DNA of 64,000 bases from Spyradomonas excrementavium (GTDB lineage: Bacteria > Cyanobacteriota > Vampirovibrionia > Gastranaerophilales > Gastranaerophilaceae), in contig DVOA01000051.1 of NCBI GenBank assembly GCA_018714005.1, forward strand, positions 10,394 to 74,393. The letters run 5' to 3'. Positions 15,667 through 23,724 of the stretch are shown here, piece by piece (position 1 is the first letter of the stretch; the number at the start of each line of letters is the position of its first letter). The notes beneath the pieces were generated by a model that had not been told where the DNA came from, ran no database searches, and was given only the letters and a program-made list of their open reading frames with translations. The position numbers and the translations under genes were made by a program.

Positions 15667-15891
15667 ATGAAAATCAACGAACTAAACGACTATATTCTTG
15701 TAAAGTATCTGATTGACGAAGAAAAAATTTCGCATAAAGAACTTTCTGAAAAACTGGATGAATATAAGGGCAAAAAAACATCACCTTCTAACCTTTCCAA
15801 CAAACTCAAAAATAATCGGCTCCGCCTTGATGAACTGCGTTTTATCTGTGAATATCTGGGCTATGATTTGATAATTGAAAAGAAAAAATAG
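15667..15891 (+). CDS. Small helix-turn-helix protein
   Basis: A 74-residue product whose sequence KISHKELSEKLDEYKGKKTSPSNLSNKLKNNRLRLDELRFICEYLGYDLII looks like an XRE/DUF6471-type DNA-binding fold (turn at SPSNLSNKLKNN). It is translated one base after the fliE stop, so it probably belongs to the flagellar operon and could regulate it. This is a function guess from fold and position. Confidence 0.6.
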   Translation: MKINELNDYILVKYLIDEEKISHKELSEKLDEYKGKKTSPSNLSNKLKNNRLRLDELRFICEYLGYDLIIEKKK

Positions 15892-15975
15892 CTCACACGA
15901 GCCGTCTTGACGGCGCGCCGGGGGTTTTTTCTTGATTTGCGGACTGTCAGGCAGGCATTTTCCCCTATTTACCTG

Positions 15976-16005
15976 TTGACAAAGCGGTTATAAAGACCAT
16001 AGAAT
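15976..16005 (+). promoter_or_regulatory. Promoter of infC
   Basis: TTGACA (15976-15981), an 18-bp spacer and TAGAAT (16000-16005) lie about 40 bp before the infC start. The perfect -35 suggests strong housekeeping expression. Confidence 0.75.
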
Positions 16006-16045
16006 AATTAAAGTACAGATATAAGGCGAAATAAGGAGAAAAATT

Positions 16046-16582
16046 ATTAGTAAAGGTTATTCATCAAACGGAAAAGATCAGCCTCTGATTAACCGCAGCA
16101 TCAGAGCCCGCGAAGTTAGATTAATAGGTGACACAGGAGAAAACTACGGTGTAATTGCGACCGCAAAAGCTCTGCAAATGGCTGAAGAAAAAGATTTGGA
16201 TTTAGTTGTTATTTCGCCTAATCAAGAACCCCCCGTAGCAAAAATCATGAACTACGGAAAATTCAAGTACGAACAGGAAAAAAAGGCAAAAGAAGCCAAG
16301 AAAAAACAACACACCGTTGAAGTTAAAGAAGTCAAAATCAGATATAAAATCGATGTTCACGACTATAATGTAAGAATCAAAAATATTAAAAAATTCATCT
16401 CGCAGGGCAACAAGGTAAAAATCGTTATTATGCTGCGCGGTCGTGAAATGCAGCATACAGAGCTTGCTTTTAACCTTGCGCAGAGATTTTTGACGGATTT
16501 GGAGAATGACCCGATTAACGTTGAGAAAAAGCCAGCGCTCGAGGGCAGAAACGTGATTATCATTCTTGCTCCGGGTTCGTAA
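16046..16582 (+). CDS. infC: Translation initiation factor IF-3 (ATT start)
   Basis: IF-3 keeps 30S subunits free and checks initiator tRNA and start codon. The 178-codon frame encodes QPLINRSIRAREVRLIGDTGENYGV, NQEPPVAKIMNYGKFKYEQ, KIRYKIDVHDYNVRIKNIKKFI and KIVIMLRGREM, complete for the family. No in-frame ATG, GTG or TTG exists between the TAA at 16022 and the internal ATG at 16178, which would delete the N-terminal domain. AAGGAG at 16033 is correctly spaced (7 nt) to ATT at 16046 (ATT at 16043 is an alternative). E. coli infC also uses AUU, for autoregulation. rpmI and rplT, which usually follow, are absent. Confidence 0.93.
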   Translation: MSKGYSSNGKDQPLINRSIRAREVRLIGDTGENYGVIATAKALQMAEEKDLDLVVISPNQEPPVAKIMNYGKFKYEQEKKAKEAKKKQHTVEVKEVKIRYKIDVHDYNVRIKNIKKFISQGNKVKIVIMLRGREMQHTELAFNLAQRFLTDLENDPINVEKKPALEGRNVIIILAPGS

Positions 16583-16633
16583 AGGCATTTTTAAGCTTGA
16601 AGAAAGAAAAAGGATGGATTCCCCTTGATTTTT

Positions 16634-16689
16634 CCCCTCTCCGATGGGAGAGGGTGCCCGTAGGGCGGGTGAGGGCTTGCCCGTAAGGG
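16634..16689 (-). repeat. Dispersed repeat family B, copy 2
   Basis: Inverted copy of the element at 1291: CCTCTCCGATGGGAGAGG then GCCCGTAGGGCGGGTGAGGG, followed by a CTTGCCCGTAAGGG hairpin that also occurs at 50587. It lies in the 235-bp infC-flavoprotein gap. Confidence 0.8.
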
Positions 16690-16817
16690 AAAAACAAGCG
16701 CCTACCCGCAGGGGAAAAATCAGACCTGAGGAGCAGAATCGAACGGAAAAGATAAATCCACCCTTTTTCTCCGTAAAAACAGGTTTAATTTTACATCAAA
16801 TTAATTAGGAGGTAAAA

Positions 16818-17444
16818 ATGAAAGTAATTCTGGTCAACGGCAGCGGAAATAAGAACGGGTGCACTTTCACAGCACTTTCTGAAATTTGCAATGTGCTTGA
16901 ACAAAAAGGAATTGAAACAGAAATCTTCCAGCTGGGCAAAAATCCTGTCCGCGATTGTATTGGCTGCGGTGCATGCCGAAAAATCGGTGAAAAATGCGTT
17001 TTTGACGACGATTTAGTCAACGAATTCATTGAAAAAGCCAAAACAGCAGACGGTTTCATATTCGGCTCGCCTGTTTATTACGCACATCCGTCCGGACGGC
17101 TGCTTTCATTTATGGATAGGGCGTTTTTTGCGGCAAAGACCGTTTTTGAGTTTAAACCGGCAGCTGCAATAGTTTCCGCAAGACGCGCGGGCACAACTGC
17201 TTCGATGGACGCGATTACAAAGCATTTTACTATCAGCAATATGCCCGTTGTCAGCTCAAACTACTGGAACATGGTGCATGGAAACTCCCCTGATGAAGTT
17301 AAACAGGATTTGGAGGGCTTGCAGATTATGCGCAACCTCGCACACAACATGGCATGGCTCTTAAACTGCATACAGGCTGGAAAAAGCGCCGGTTTTGACC
17401 ATCCCGTGCTTGAAGAAAAAATCTGGACAAACTTTATTAGATAA
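16818..17444 (+). CDS. Iron-sulfur flavoprotein / NAD(P)H reductase family
   Basis: A 208-residue flavodoxin-like protein: the FMN phosphate loop is VNGSGNKNGCT near the start, and GSPVYYAHPSGRLLSFMDR is the typical second flavin contact. Between them CIGCGACRKIGEKC matches the Cys cluster of iron-sulfur flavoproteins, which carry a [4Fe-4S] cluster and pass electrons between ferredoxin-like donors and small acceptors. The partner is unknown. RBS AGGAGG lies 8 nt upstream. The gene stands alone and is followed by a weak TGCCC / GGGCA hairpin (17469-17503). Confidence 0.82.
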   Translation: MKVILVNGSGNKNGCTFTALSEICNVLEQKGIETEIFQLGKNPVRDCIGCGACRKIGEKCVFDDDLVNEFIEKAKTADGFIFGSPVYYAHPSGRLLSFMDRAFFAAKTVFEFKPAAAIVSARRAGTTASMDAITKHFTISNMPVVSSNYWNMVHGNSPDEVKQDLEGLQIMRNLAHNMAWLLNCIQAGKSAGFDHPVLEEKIWTNFIR

Positions 17445-17548
17445 AACGGCTTTATAATGCAATTTCACTGCCCAAAGGGGGGATAATTTCCTCTTTTCGG
17501 GCATTATTTGTCAAAAAATCGTTATCCTTTTCATTCCCTGAAAAAGGG

Positions 17549-17644
17549 CAAAAAAAACGAGGGATATATAATTGAATTGACTTTCGTCGTCTCTCTTATA
17601 GCCAACCCTCGTAAGGTTTTTACACTAGCCGAAACATTAATAAC
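17549..17644 (-). ncRNA. Candidate small RNA with own promoter and terminator
   Basis: On the minus strand a TTGCAA box (17673-17678), 16-bp spacer and TATACT (17651-17656) precede a transcript of about 95 nt. It ends in the stem ACGAGGG / CCCTCGT (17606-17612 with 17557-17563) followed by eight T. The only frame inside is a seven- or eight-codon peptide (MLLMFRLV). It lies between two genes and resembles no RNA family I recognise; it could alternatively be a terminator region for the upstream pirin gene. Confidence 0.45.
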
Positions 17645-17720
17645 ATGAATAGTATATCACTTTTAAAATATTTTGCAAGTTTTTTATGGCGGAAATCTTT
17701 ACATGCTGCCAAAATAGACC

Positions 17721-18431
17721 TTATTTTGCCAAATCAAACAGCAAAATATCCGATTTTTCGTCCACACCTTTGAACTCCAAAAAGCCCTTTTCAGACTTAA
17801 TAGCGAGCCCGTCGCCCTGCACAAGAACCTGATTGTTAATTTCAACAGAGCCCTGCGCAATCTGAATCCAGTATTTTCTGTCCATATCAAGCTCAAAATT
17901 AACAATTCCCTTGCCTTTTTCAAGGAACATGCGGTATAAATCCGCATCCTGATTGATTTTTAAAGAGCCATCCCGCCCGTCGCTCGAAACAACAAGCTTG
18001 AATTCGTTCAACATCTCTTTTTCAGGGAAAAATTTTGTGTTGTAATCCGGAGGAAGATTGTATGTGTCAGTAAGTATCCAGATTTGAAGAAAATGAACGT
18101 CTTCTTCGGCTGAGGGGTTATACTCGCTGTGCATAATCCCCGAACCAGCGGTCATTACCTGAATATCTCCGGTGTGAATTGTTTCTCTGGAGCCAAGACT
18201 GTCCTTGTGTTCGAGCTGTCCTGAGAGCACAATGGTTATTATTTCCATATTGTCGTGCTGATGCAGGCTGAAACCGCCCTCAGGGCGTATTATATCATCG
18301 TTAATGACCCTCAGGTCACTGAACCCCATGTGGTAAGGGTCATAATATTGTGCGAAAGAAAAACTGTGCGAGCTGTCCAGCCAGTAGGTTTCAGTTTTTC
18401 CGCGCTCATCTTTTGGTCGTATCGTAAACAT
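17721..18431 (-). CDS. Pirin family protein (YhhW-like)
   Basis: A 236-residue bicupin: the N-terminal half carries HSFSFAQYYDPYHMGFSDLRVINDD, then GFSLHQHDNMEIITIVLSGQLEHKDSLG, where the His residues and Glu form the pirin metal site, and GDIQVMTAGSGIMHSEYN. Bacterial relatives bind iron or another metal, and some oxidise quercetin; physiological roles are unclear. The gene is monocistronic. Confidence 0.9.
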   Translation of the reverse strand: MFTIRPKDERGKTETYWLDSSHSFSFAQYYDPYHMGFSDLRVINDDIIRPEGGFSLHQHDNMEIITIVLSGQLEHKDSLGSRETIHTGDIQVMTAGSGIMHSEYNPSAEEDVHFLQIWILTDTYNLPPDYNTKFFPEKEMLNEFKLVVSSDGRDGSLKINQDADLYRMFLEKGKGIVNFELDMDRKYWIQIAQGSVEINNQVLVQGDGLAIKSEKGFLEFKGVDEKSDILLFDLAK

Positions 18432-18495
18432 AATTTGATTATAAGCCTATGACGCCGGTTTGGGATTCCCCAACAGGCTAATATTAAATTTCTAA

Positions 18496-18738
18496 TTAAA
18501 ACTTCATTTTTTGTATTTCTATACCGTCAATATTGCACAGGTCTTTAATAGCTTCTTCGGCTGATTCGTCGTTTATAACCTCCAGAAGTATAATACCGTC
18601 TATTGCGCATTTGCAGTCGTTGGTTCCGTGAAGACCGATTCTGGTTCTGATTACACATCCATAATCAGTTAAAATACGCTGAACTTCGGTTGAACTTTCA
18701 AACCTGTCTTGAATTTTTATGCCTACTATTGTTGTCAT
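18496..18738 (-). CDS. TM1266-family protein, hydrogenase-associated
   Basis: An 80-residue ACT-like protein from the ATG at 18738 (MTTIVGIKIQDRFESSTEVQ); AGGAG lies just upstream. A longer frame from 18936 would cross the hsp20 terminator. VQRILTDYGCVIRTRIGLH and IDGIILLEVINDESAEEAIKDLCNIDGI fit the small TM1266 family annotated as putative regulator of iron-only hydrogenase systems. A hydG maturase at 49131 supports a [FeFe]-hydrogenase in this organism, but no hydrogenase gene is in the window. Confidence 0.7.
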   Translation of the reverse strand: MTTIVGIKIQDRFESSTEVQRILTDYGCVIRTRIGLHGTNDCKCAIDGIILLEVINDESAEEAIKDLCNIDGIEIQKMKF

Positions 18739-18749
18739 AGTTTCTCCTG

Positions 18750-18786
18750 TTTGAAAAAAATGAACTACCGCCTGAATCAGGCGGCA
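18750..18786 (-). terminator. Terminator after hsp20
   Basis: Stem CCGCCTG / CAGGCGG (18768-18784) followed on the minus strand, after eight bases, by seven T. It sits between hsp20 and the TM1266-type gene. Confidence 0.55.
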
Positions 18787-18904
18787 GCTTTTAGTATCGC
18801 CTTGAAAAAGTGCGTCTTTTGCGGTTCTTTGTCTTTGGAGCAAAAATGCAGCTGAATGCCGCACCTTTTTTGAAGATAAAAACCGGCTAAGGCACCTGAG
18901 ATTT

Positions 18905-19357
18905 TTATTTGACCTCGAGTTTTTTTGTTTCTTCATCCGCTTTTTTCAATTTTGGCAAATCAAGAACAAGAACTCCGTTTTCAACCTTTGCGTCGGCTTC
19001 GTTTACGTTAATTTCGTGAGGGAAATAGACAGTTCTTGAATAATTTCCGTAGCGGAACTCGGTTTTGTGGTATTTTTTATTTTTTTCTTCTTTTTCTTCG
19101 TTTTTTTCGGCCGAAATTGTGAGATAGTTTTTGTTAAGCTCAATATCCACATCTTCTTTCTTTATGCCCGGCATTTCGACCTTAACTTTGTAATCATTGT
19201 CGAATTCCTGGATATCGACCGGCAAAGAAAGCCCTTTCATCTCCCGCTCAAGAACATATTCCGGAAAAACCGTGTCGAAACTTCTTCTCAAAATAGAATT
19301 AATTTCGTCATTGATGTTGCTCATGAGCGTGTCAGGTTTGCGTATTAAATATTTCAT
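18905..19357 (-). CDS. Small heat-shock protein, Hsp20/alpha-crystallin
   Basis: Hsp20 proteins are ATP-independent holdases that keep unfolding proteins soluble. The 150-residue product has the alpha-crystallin domain at residues 45-140: PVDIQEFDNDYKVKVEMPGIKKEDVDIELNKNYLTISAE, then the GNYSRTVYFPHEIN strand and the KVENGVLVLDLPK dimer region. A VLEREM segment lies in the N-terminal arm. It starts with MKYLIRKPD and AGGAGG lies 9 nt upstream. Confidence 0.93.
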   Translation of the reverse strand: MKYLIRKPDTLMSNINDEINSILRRSFDTVFPEYVLEREMKGLSLPVDIQEFDNDYKVKVEMPGIKKEDVDIELNKNYLTISAEKNEEKEEKNKKYHKTEFRYGNYSRTVYFPHEINVNEADAKVENGVLVLDLPKLKKADEETKKLEVK

Positions 19358-19539
19358 CAGACCTCCTGCGGGGTTGGTTTTGTGTTTACAAACATATTTT
19401 TTACAGAACTGTTAAAAATTGCATTCCCGAAAAGTAGTAATTTCCTTGAGCAAATTTATGTAAAAAAATCAATATTAAAATAGCAAAAAATTTTTTTCCG
19501 GTTTTTAATATAAATGGTAACAGCTGAAACGAGATTTTT

Positions 19540-19962
19540 ATGCAGATTAACAAAACCCCCTCTTTTAAAGCCGTTATAATGGCGCCAACAATGAAAAAAT
19601 ACCTCCGGAGCCCGATGAAGGCTATTCGTTTTGACGATTTTCGCAAAGAAATTGAACCAATGTATTTTAATGATTTTTATATCGAACCCGTGGGCAAAGA
19701 TGTCCTGCAAATCGGCATTACAAAAAGCGATTCGGTAGATACTTATTTGCATAGCAAGGCTTTCAAACTGAATAAAAAAGGAAAAAATTTTCTTAAAGGT
19801 ATGAAAATGCTTAATCAGGCTATGCGCAAAAACCGCGAAGAAAATAATATTCCGGGATTGCTGGGATATGTAAATCTTGATGAACTTCCCCCGAAAGCCG
19901 CGGCCGAAAGGGTTATCGACGCAGCCAAATTTTTTAACGAAACAGTAGTGGGGTTGAATTAG
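19540..19962 (+). CDS. Unknown protein with N-terminal PSFKA motif
   Basis: A 140-residue, basic, probably cytosolic protein. It starts MQINKTPSFKAVIM; the next gene's product starts MLQVNNNSPSFKARPL. The shared leader-like segment suggests a lineage-specific tag or an unrecognised family. I see no other domain. It is followed after 5 bases by the GNAT-like gene. Confidence 0.6.
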   Translation: MQINKTPSFKAVIMAPTMKKYLRSPMKAIRFDDFRKEIEPMYFNDFYIEPVGKDVLQIGITKSDSVDTYLHSKAFKLNKKGKNFLKGMKMLNQAMRKNREENNIPGLLGYVNLDELPPKAAAERVIDAAKFFNETVVGLN

Positions 19963-19967
19963 AAAAA

Positions 19968-20651
19968 ATGTTGCAGGTAAATAACAATTCCCCGTCTTTT
20001 AAAGCAAGACCTCTGTCAAAAGTCCTTTTACGCTCAAATTCAGGCTCATCACCCATTGTAATTTACGAGCTGGGCAAAAAAGACGAGCCGTTTTTGCGAA
20101 AAATGATTAACAAAATCCGCCTTGACGAGCTTTGTGTTGAAAATAAAAAGCGTCAGGATTTGATAAGATGGAAAGAACTGCTTTTCCGCTGTTATGAGGA
20201 TTTGCGCTACAATACGGTTCTTCTTGCGGTAAAAGATAAAAAGCCATGTGCAATAATGTCGTTTATGGAGCTTTTCGGAAGAATTAACCTTTCAAATATT
20301 GCCGCAATCCCTGTAAAAAAAGATACTTACGCAAAATGCGCCGGAAAATCTCTGCTGCGCGAGCTTTTTGAACAGGCGCAAAGTAAAAATGCCCTTGCAA
20401 TAGGCGGCATGGTTGATTCCGGCGAGCCGCATATAGTAAAATTCTACAAAGACGCCGGATTTAAAATCGATGCTAATATTCTTTCTTACAAAAAGGAGGA
20501 ATTTTATCAAAAAGCTACGGCTAAAATGGACAATTTTCTTGAATACATCCCCGTAAAAAACCCGAAAGAAGTTAATTTAAACAGAAAATGCAGCCTGAAT
20601 TTTAAGCCCACGGTTTTTGATAAATTAAAAGGCCTTTTCACTAAAAACTAG
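19968..20651 (+). CDS. GNAT-like acyltransferase with PSFKA motif
   Basis: A 227-residue product. Residues 80-170 resemble a GNAT fold: TVLLAVKDKKPCAIMSFMEL, then LSNIAAIPVKKDTYAKCAGKSLLRELFEQA, where the loop before the helix would bind the CoA pyrophosphate, and HIVKFYKDAGFKID. The QxxGxG/A motif is weakly kept as AKCAGKS. The N-terminus has PSFKA and the C-terminus an echo (SLNFKPTV). The substrate is unknown. It ends overlapping the opposite-strand GGDEF gene by 4 bp. Confidence 0.55.
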   Translation: MLQVNNNSPSFKARPLSKVLLRSNSGSSPIVIYELGKKDEPFLRKMINKIRLDELCVENKKRQDLIRWKELLFRCYEDLRYNTVLLAVKDKKPCAIMSFMELFGRINLSNIAAIPVKKDTYAKCAGKSLLRELFEQAQSKNALAIGGMVDSGEPHIVKFYKDAGFKIDANILSYKKEEFYQKATAKMDNFLEYIPVKNPKEVNLNRKCSLNFKPTVFDKLKGLFTKN

Positions 20652-22282
20652 GAAATTGTTTCCTGCCTGCTCTCGGAACGCGGCAAAAGCGTGCAGCCTT
20701 GCGGGCTGTATTCGCAAACGCAATTTTTTCCGTTGTTTTTCGCGTTGTAAAGCGCTACGTCAGCCAGCTCGATTAAAGTTTGCTCATCCAGCGCACAGGA
20801 GGGGTATTCGGACATGCCGATACTAATCGTCGGAGCAATTATTGTGCCGTCTTTTAGTTTTATTTTGATTTCACTGATATTTTTTCTCAAACGCTCGGCA
20901 ATAACGCGCCCGTCCATCGAATTTGTTTCCGGAAGAATGACTGTAAATTCTTCCCCGCCGTATCTTGAGGCAATATCTATTTTTCTTATGGTCGTCTGGA
21001 TACAATTTGCAATTTCTTTCAGAACCTGGTCGCCCACAGGGTGCCCGTAGGTGTCGTTTACGGATTTGAAATTGTCAATATCCATCATAAGCAGCGTCAT
21101 TTCGTGGTTATATCGCGCTGAACGCTTCAATTCCGTTTCCAGCAGCGTGTAGAAATGTCTGTAAATATAAAGCTTTGTCATGCCGTCTTTTGTGGCAAGC
21201 TCGTAAAGTTTTGCGTTGTCAATCGCAATAGCCGCCTGATTCGCAAGCGCTTCAATGAATTCCAAATCCTGCTTGTTGAAAAGTTTTCCGTTTTGCTTGT
21301 TGGTGATGTTAATTACGCCGATAGCCTCGCCTTTTGCGATAAGCGGAACGCACAAAAGCGACGAAACATTCAAATCTTCGCCCATTTTCAGGAATCTGGG
21401 GTCATTTTTCCCGAGATTTGAGATTATAGATTTTTTTTCAACAAAAACCGACCCTGCAATGCCCTCGCCTACCTTGATTTTTCCGCATTCAACAAGCCCG
21501 TTGTTGATTTCAGCCTCGAGATTTTTGTCTGCCAGCCCGTAAACAACTTTTGTCTGCAAAACGTTCTCTGTGAAATTGTAAAGCATTAATGAGCCTTTTT
21601 CAGCCTCTATTGTGTCGAGCGCCTTGCTCAAAATCACGCGTAAAAGGCGTTTCAAATCATCAATGAAGTTCACAGCCTGTGAAATGTTGTAAAGAATTGA
21701 AATGTTGTGCAGCGATTTTTGAAGTTTTCTCAAATCGTTTTCCTGCTCGCGCCGTTTGATGTACTTAATCAAAATCGGCTCAACATAAGTAAAAACCTTT
21801 TCCAGATATTTTATGTCAGAATCCGAAAATGGCATATTTCCCTCTTTCGGGCCGACAGAGCAGATAAAATAAGGGATTCCGTCTTTTTGAAACAGCTTAA
21901 AATAGCTGCTGTTGAGGTTGTAAAGATTGTATTTTTCCCAGAAAGACTTGTAAATCGGTCTTTTTCCGTCCGCAGTGACCTTTGTGAGTTCACCGTTGTT
22001 CAAAACCTCCCAGAAACCCTCATCATCGTTCTCAAACTGGAAATTTTCACGATTTTCAAGGTTCGGATTTGCGACCATGTAATAAACATTGTTCTGATTT
22101 ATGAAAAATCGAATATTATCGAGGTTGAGCGTCTGGGAAATAAAGTCAGAAATTTTGTCAATCAAATCCTCGAGCGATTCTGCCTGTGTAGCAATGATAC
22201 TAAGCTCAAACAGGTTGTTCAAATCGCAAAAATTCTTTTGGAGCGTTGAAATTTTTTCTGCAAAATTATCTTCCATAAGCAT
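20648..22282 (-). CDS. GAF-domain diguanylate cyclase
   Basis: The 544-residue soluble protein has an N-terminal GAF-like region (about 20-170), a coiled segment, a clear GAF domain (about 195-355: LDTIEAEKGSLMLYN through FIEALANQAAIAIDNAKLYELA) and a GGDEF domain (365-530). The active site is GGEEF in SRYGGEEFTVILP, so it should make cyclic di-GMP from two GTP. RKID, five residues before GGEEF, matches the inhibitory RxxD I-site, implying product feedback. c-di-GMP often governs motility, and flagellar genes lie 5 kb away. Confidence 0.93.
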   Translation of the reverse strand: MLMEDNFAEKISTLQKNFCDLNNLFELSIIATQAESLEDLIDKISDFISQTLNLDNIRFFINQNNVYYMVANPNLENRENFQFENDDEGFWEVLNNGELTKVTADGKRPIYKSFWEKYNLYNLNSSYFKLFQKDGIPYFICSVGPKEGNMPFSDSDIKYLEKVFTYVEPILIKYIKRREQENDLRKLQKSLHNISILYNISQAVNFIDDLKRLLRVILSKALDTIEAEKGSLMLYNFTENVLQTKVVYGLADKNLEAEINNGLVECGKIKVGEGIAGSVFVEKKSIISNLGKNDPRFLKMGEDLNVSSLLCVPLIAKGEAIGVINITNKQNGKLFNKQDLEFIEALANQAAIAIDNAKLYELATKDGMTKLYIYRHFYTLLETELKRSARYNHEMTLLMMDIDNFKSVNDTYGHPVGDQVLKEIANCIQTTIRKIDIASRYGGEEFTVILPETNSMDGRVIAERLRKNISEIKIKLKDGTIIAPTISIGMSEYPSCALDEQTLIELADVALYNAKNNGKNCVCEYSPQGCTLLPRSESRQETIS

Positions 22283-22328
22283 ATTCTATTTCATTTTGCC
22301 CGATAATTCAATAATGGTTTTGGTTGAT

Positions 22329-22862
22329 TTACTTTATCAGATTTTGTACGGGTTTGAACATTGGATGTTTTGAGGATTTTAAGAGTTCAAACAGCGCAAT
22401 CTCAGTTGTGACGATTTTTGCGCCTGCATTTTTCATGTATTCAATTCCGGCTTTAAACTCGTCGCTGTCGCGAGAAGCGCATGCATCTTTCACAACAAAA
22501 ACCTTATGTCCGGTGTTCAACAGCGCAATCGCCGTCTGGAGCACGCAAATATGAGTTTCAATCCCAAAAATAAAGATATTTTCTTTACCCTGAAGCGCCT
22601 GCGCGATTTCGGGGTTTTCCAGCGCGCTGAAAGCCGTTTTTTCAAAGAATTTTGTGCTATCCGGCAGATTGAATTTAACCTCTTCAACAGTAGAACCGAG
22701 CCCTGCGGGGTATTGTTCGGTCACAACGCAGTCAATCCCCATCAAAGTAGCTGCCTGAGCTAAAATTGAGGCTTTTTTCTTTGCTTTGTCCTTTGTAAGC
22801 ATTGCAACAAGCTTTTCCTGAACATCAATAAACAAAAAGAGTGAATTCTGCTCGTTAATCAT
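22329..22862 (-). CDS. Isochorismatase-like cysteine hydrolase
   Basis: The 177-residue product shows the complete catalytic triad: Asp in LFIDVQEKLV, Lys in FFEKTAFSAL and Cys in IFGIETHICVLQTAIAL. The Gly-Ile-Glu-Thr-His before Cys forms the usual cis-peptide region. Such enzymes hydrolyse amides or isochorismate-like ethers; YcaC/nicotinamidase relatives are likeliest at this length. It has the same orientation as the TIM-barrel gene 33 bp upstream. Confidence 0.85.
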   Translation of the reverse strand: MINEQNSLFLFIDVQEKLVAMLTKDKAKKKASILAQAATLMGIDCVVTEQYPAGLGSTVEEVKFNLPDSTKFFEKTAFSALENPEIAQALQGKENIFIFGIETHICVLQTAIALLNTGHKVFVVKDACASRDSDEFKAGIEYMKNAGAKIVTTEIALFELLKSSKHPMFKPVQNLIK

Positions 22863-22895
22863 TTTTATTTCTCCTAATTAATTTTATACCTGATT

Positions 22896-23723
22896 TTATC
22901 CTGCTTTTTCGAGCGGTTTTGTGCGTGCGGGGATTACATTTGTGCTTTTTAACACCTCATCAAGCACGGCAATGCTTTCTTTTACCGCCTCTTTTTCAAA
23001 TATTTCAAAAATAATCTTGGGGCTTAATCCGCATTCAAGAACGGTTCTGAAAACCTCTTTCGGATTGATATTTCCGTCCAAAAGCGAAAAATGCGAGTCA
23101 TCGTCGCCGTAATTGTTGTGAATGTGCATGTGATAAAGGTTTTCGCCGTAGGTTTTTATCCACTGCGTAACAGGGATTTTGGAATGAATATTCGCATGCC
23201 CAATATCAAGGCTGGCTTTGAGGTTTTGTGAGCCGACATTGTTGATTATGTCTAAAATGAAGTCAGGGCCGGTTTCCTGAACATTTTCAAGCACCATAAC
23301 CATGTTCGATTCTTCAAAATTTTTCACAAAATCTTTCAAATAAGCAATAAAATTCTTCCTGAACGACAGCCTGTAATCCTCACATTTCAGCGGGGCGTTA
23401 AAACCTGTGTGAAAAAGCACTGTTTTTGCACCGAGAAATTTTGCTGCCTCGAAACTTTGCATAAACCTTTGCTGCGAAACTTTTTTTATGAACGGATCAA
23501 GGCTCACAACGCACAAATCGAACAAAAATCCATGCAAACTGACCTCGCCCTCAAACCCCTCAAGCGCTTTTTTCATAGCATGGATACGGGCTTCAAAAGT
23601 TTCATCAATATCGGTCAAATCCCTTGCAAAACGGCTGATTTCGAGGTTTGTGCCCAGCTCTTTTGCAAAATTTACCGAATCTTCAAAATTTTTGCAAACA
23701 GATGATGAAATAAATTTTTGCAT
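22896..23723 (-). CDS. Xylose isomerase-like TIM-barrel protein
   Basis: A 275-residue sugar phosphate isomerase/epimerase-type barrel: VSLHGFLFDL, KTVLFHTGFNAPL, MVMVLENVQETGPDFILDIINNV, LKASLDIGHANIHS, HMHIHNNYGDDDSHFSLLDG and IIFEIF. These supply the His, Glu and Asp metal ligands of the AP endonuclease 2-like family. The substrate cannot be told. It starts one base after the stop of the radical SAM gene, so the two are co-translated. Confidence 0.8.
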   Translation of the reverse strand: MQKFISSSVCKNFEDSVNFAKELGTNLEISRFARDLTDIDETFEARIHAMKKALEGFEGEVSLHGFLFDLCVVSLDPFIKKVSQQRFMQSFEAAKFLGAKTVLFHTGFNAPLKCEDYRLSFRKNFIAYLKDFVKNFEESNMVMVLENVQETGPDFILDIINNVGSQNLKASLDIGHANIHSKIPVTQWIKTYGENLYHMHIHNNYGDDDSHFSLLDGNINPKEVFRTVLECGLSPKIIFEIFEKEAVKESIAVLDEVLKSTNVIPARTKPLEKAG

Positions 23724-23724
23724 A

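Noticed and set aside
15901..15930. Terminator after the small HTH gene
   Set aside because: The GCCGTC / GACGGC stem has a 2-base loop and lies 10 bases from the T run; not convincing as drawn.
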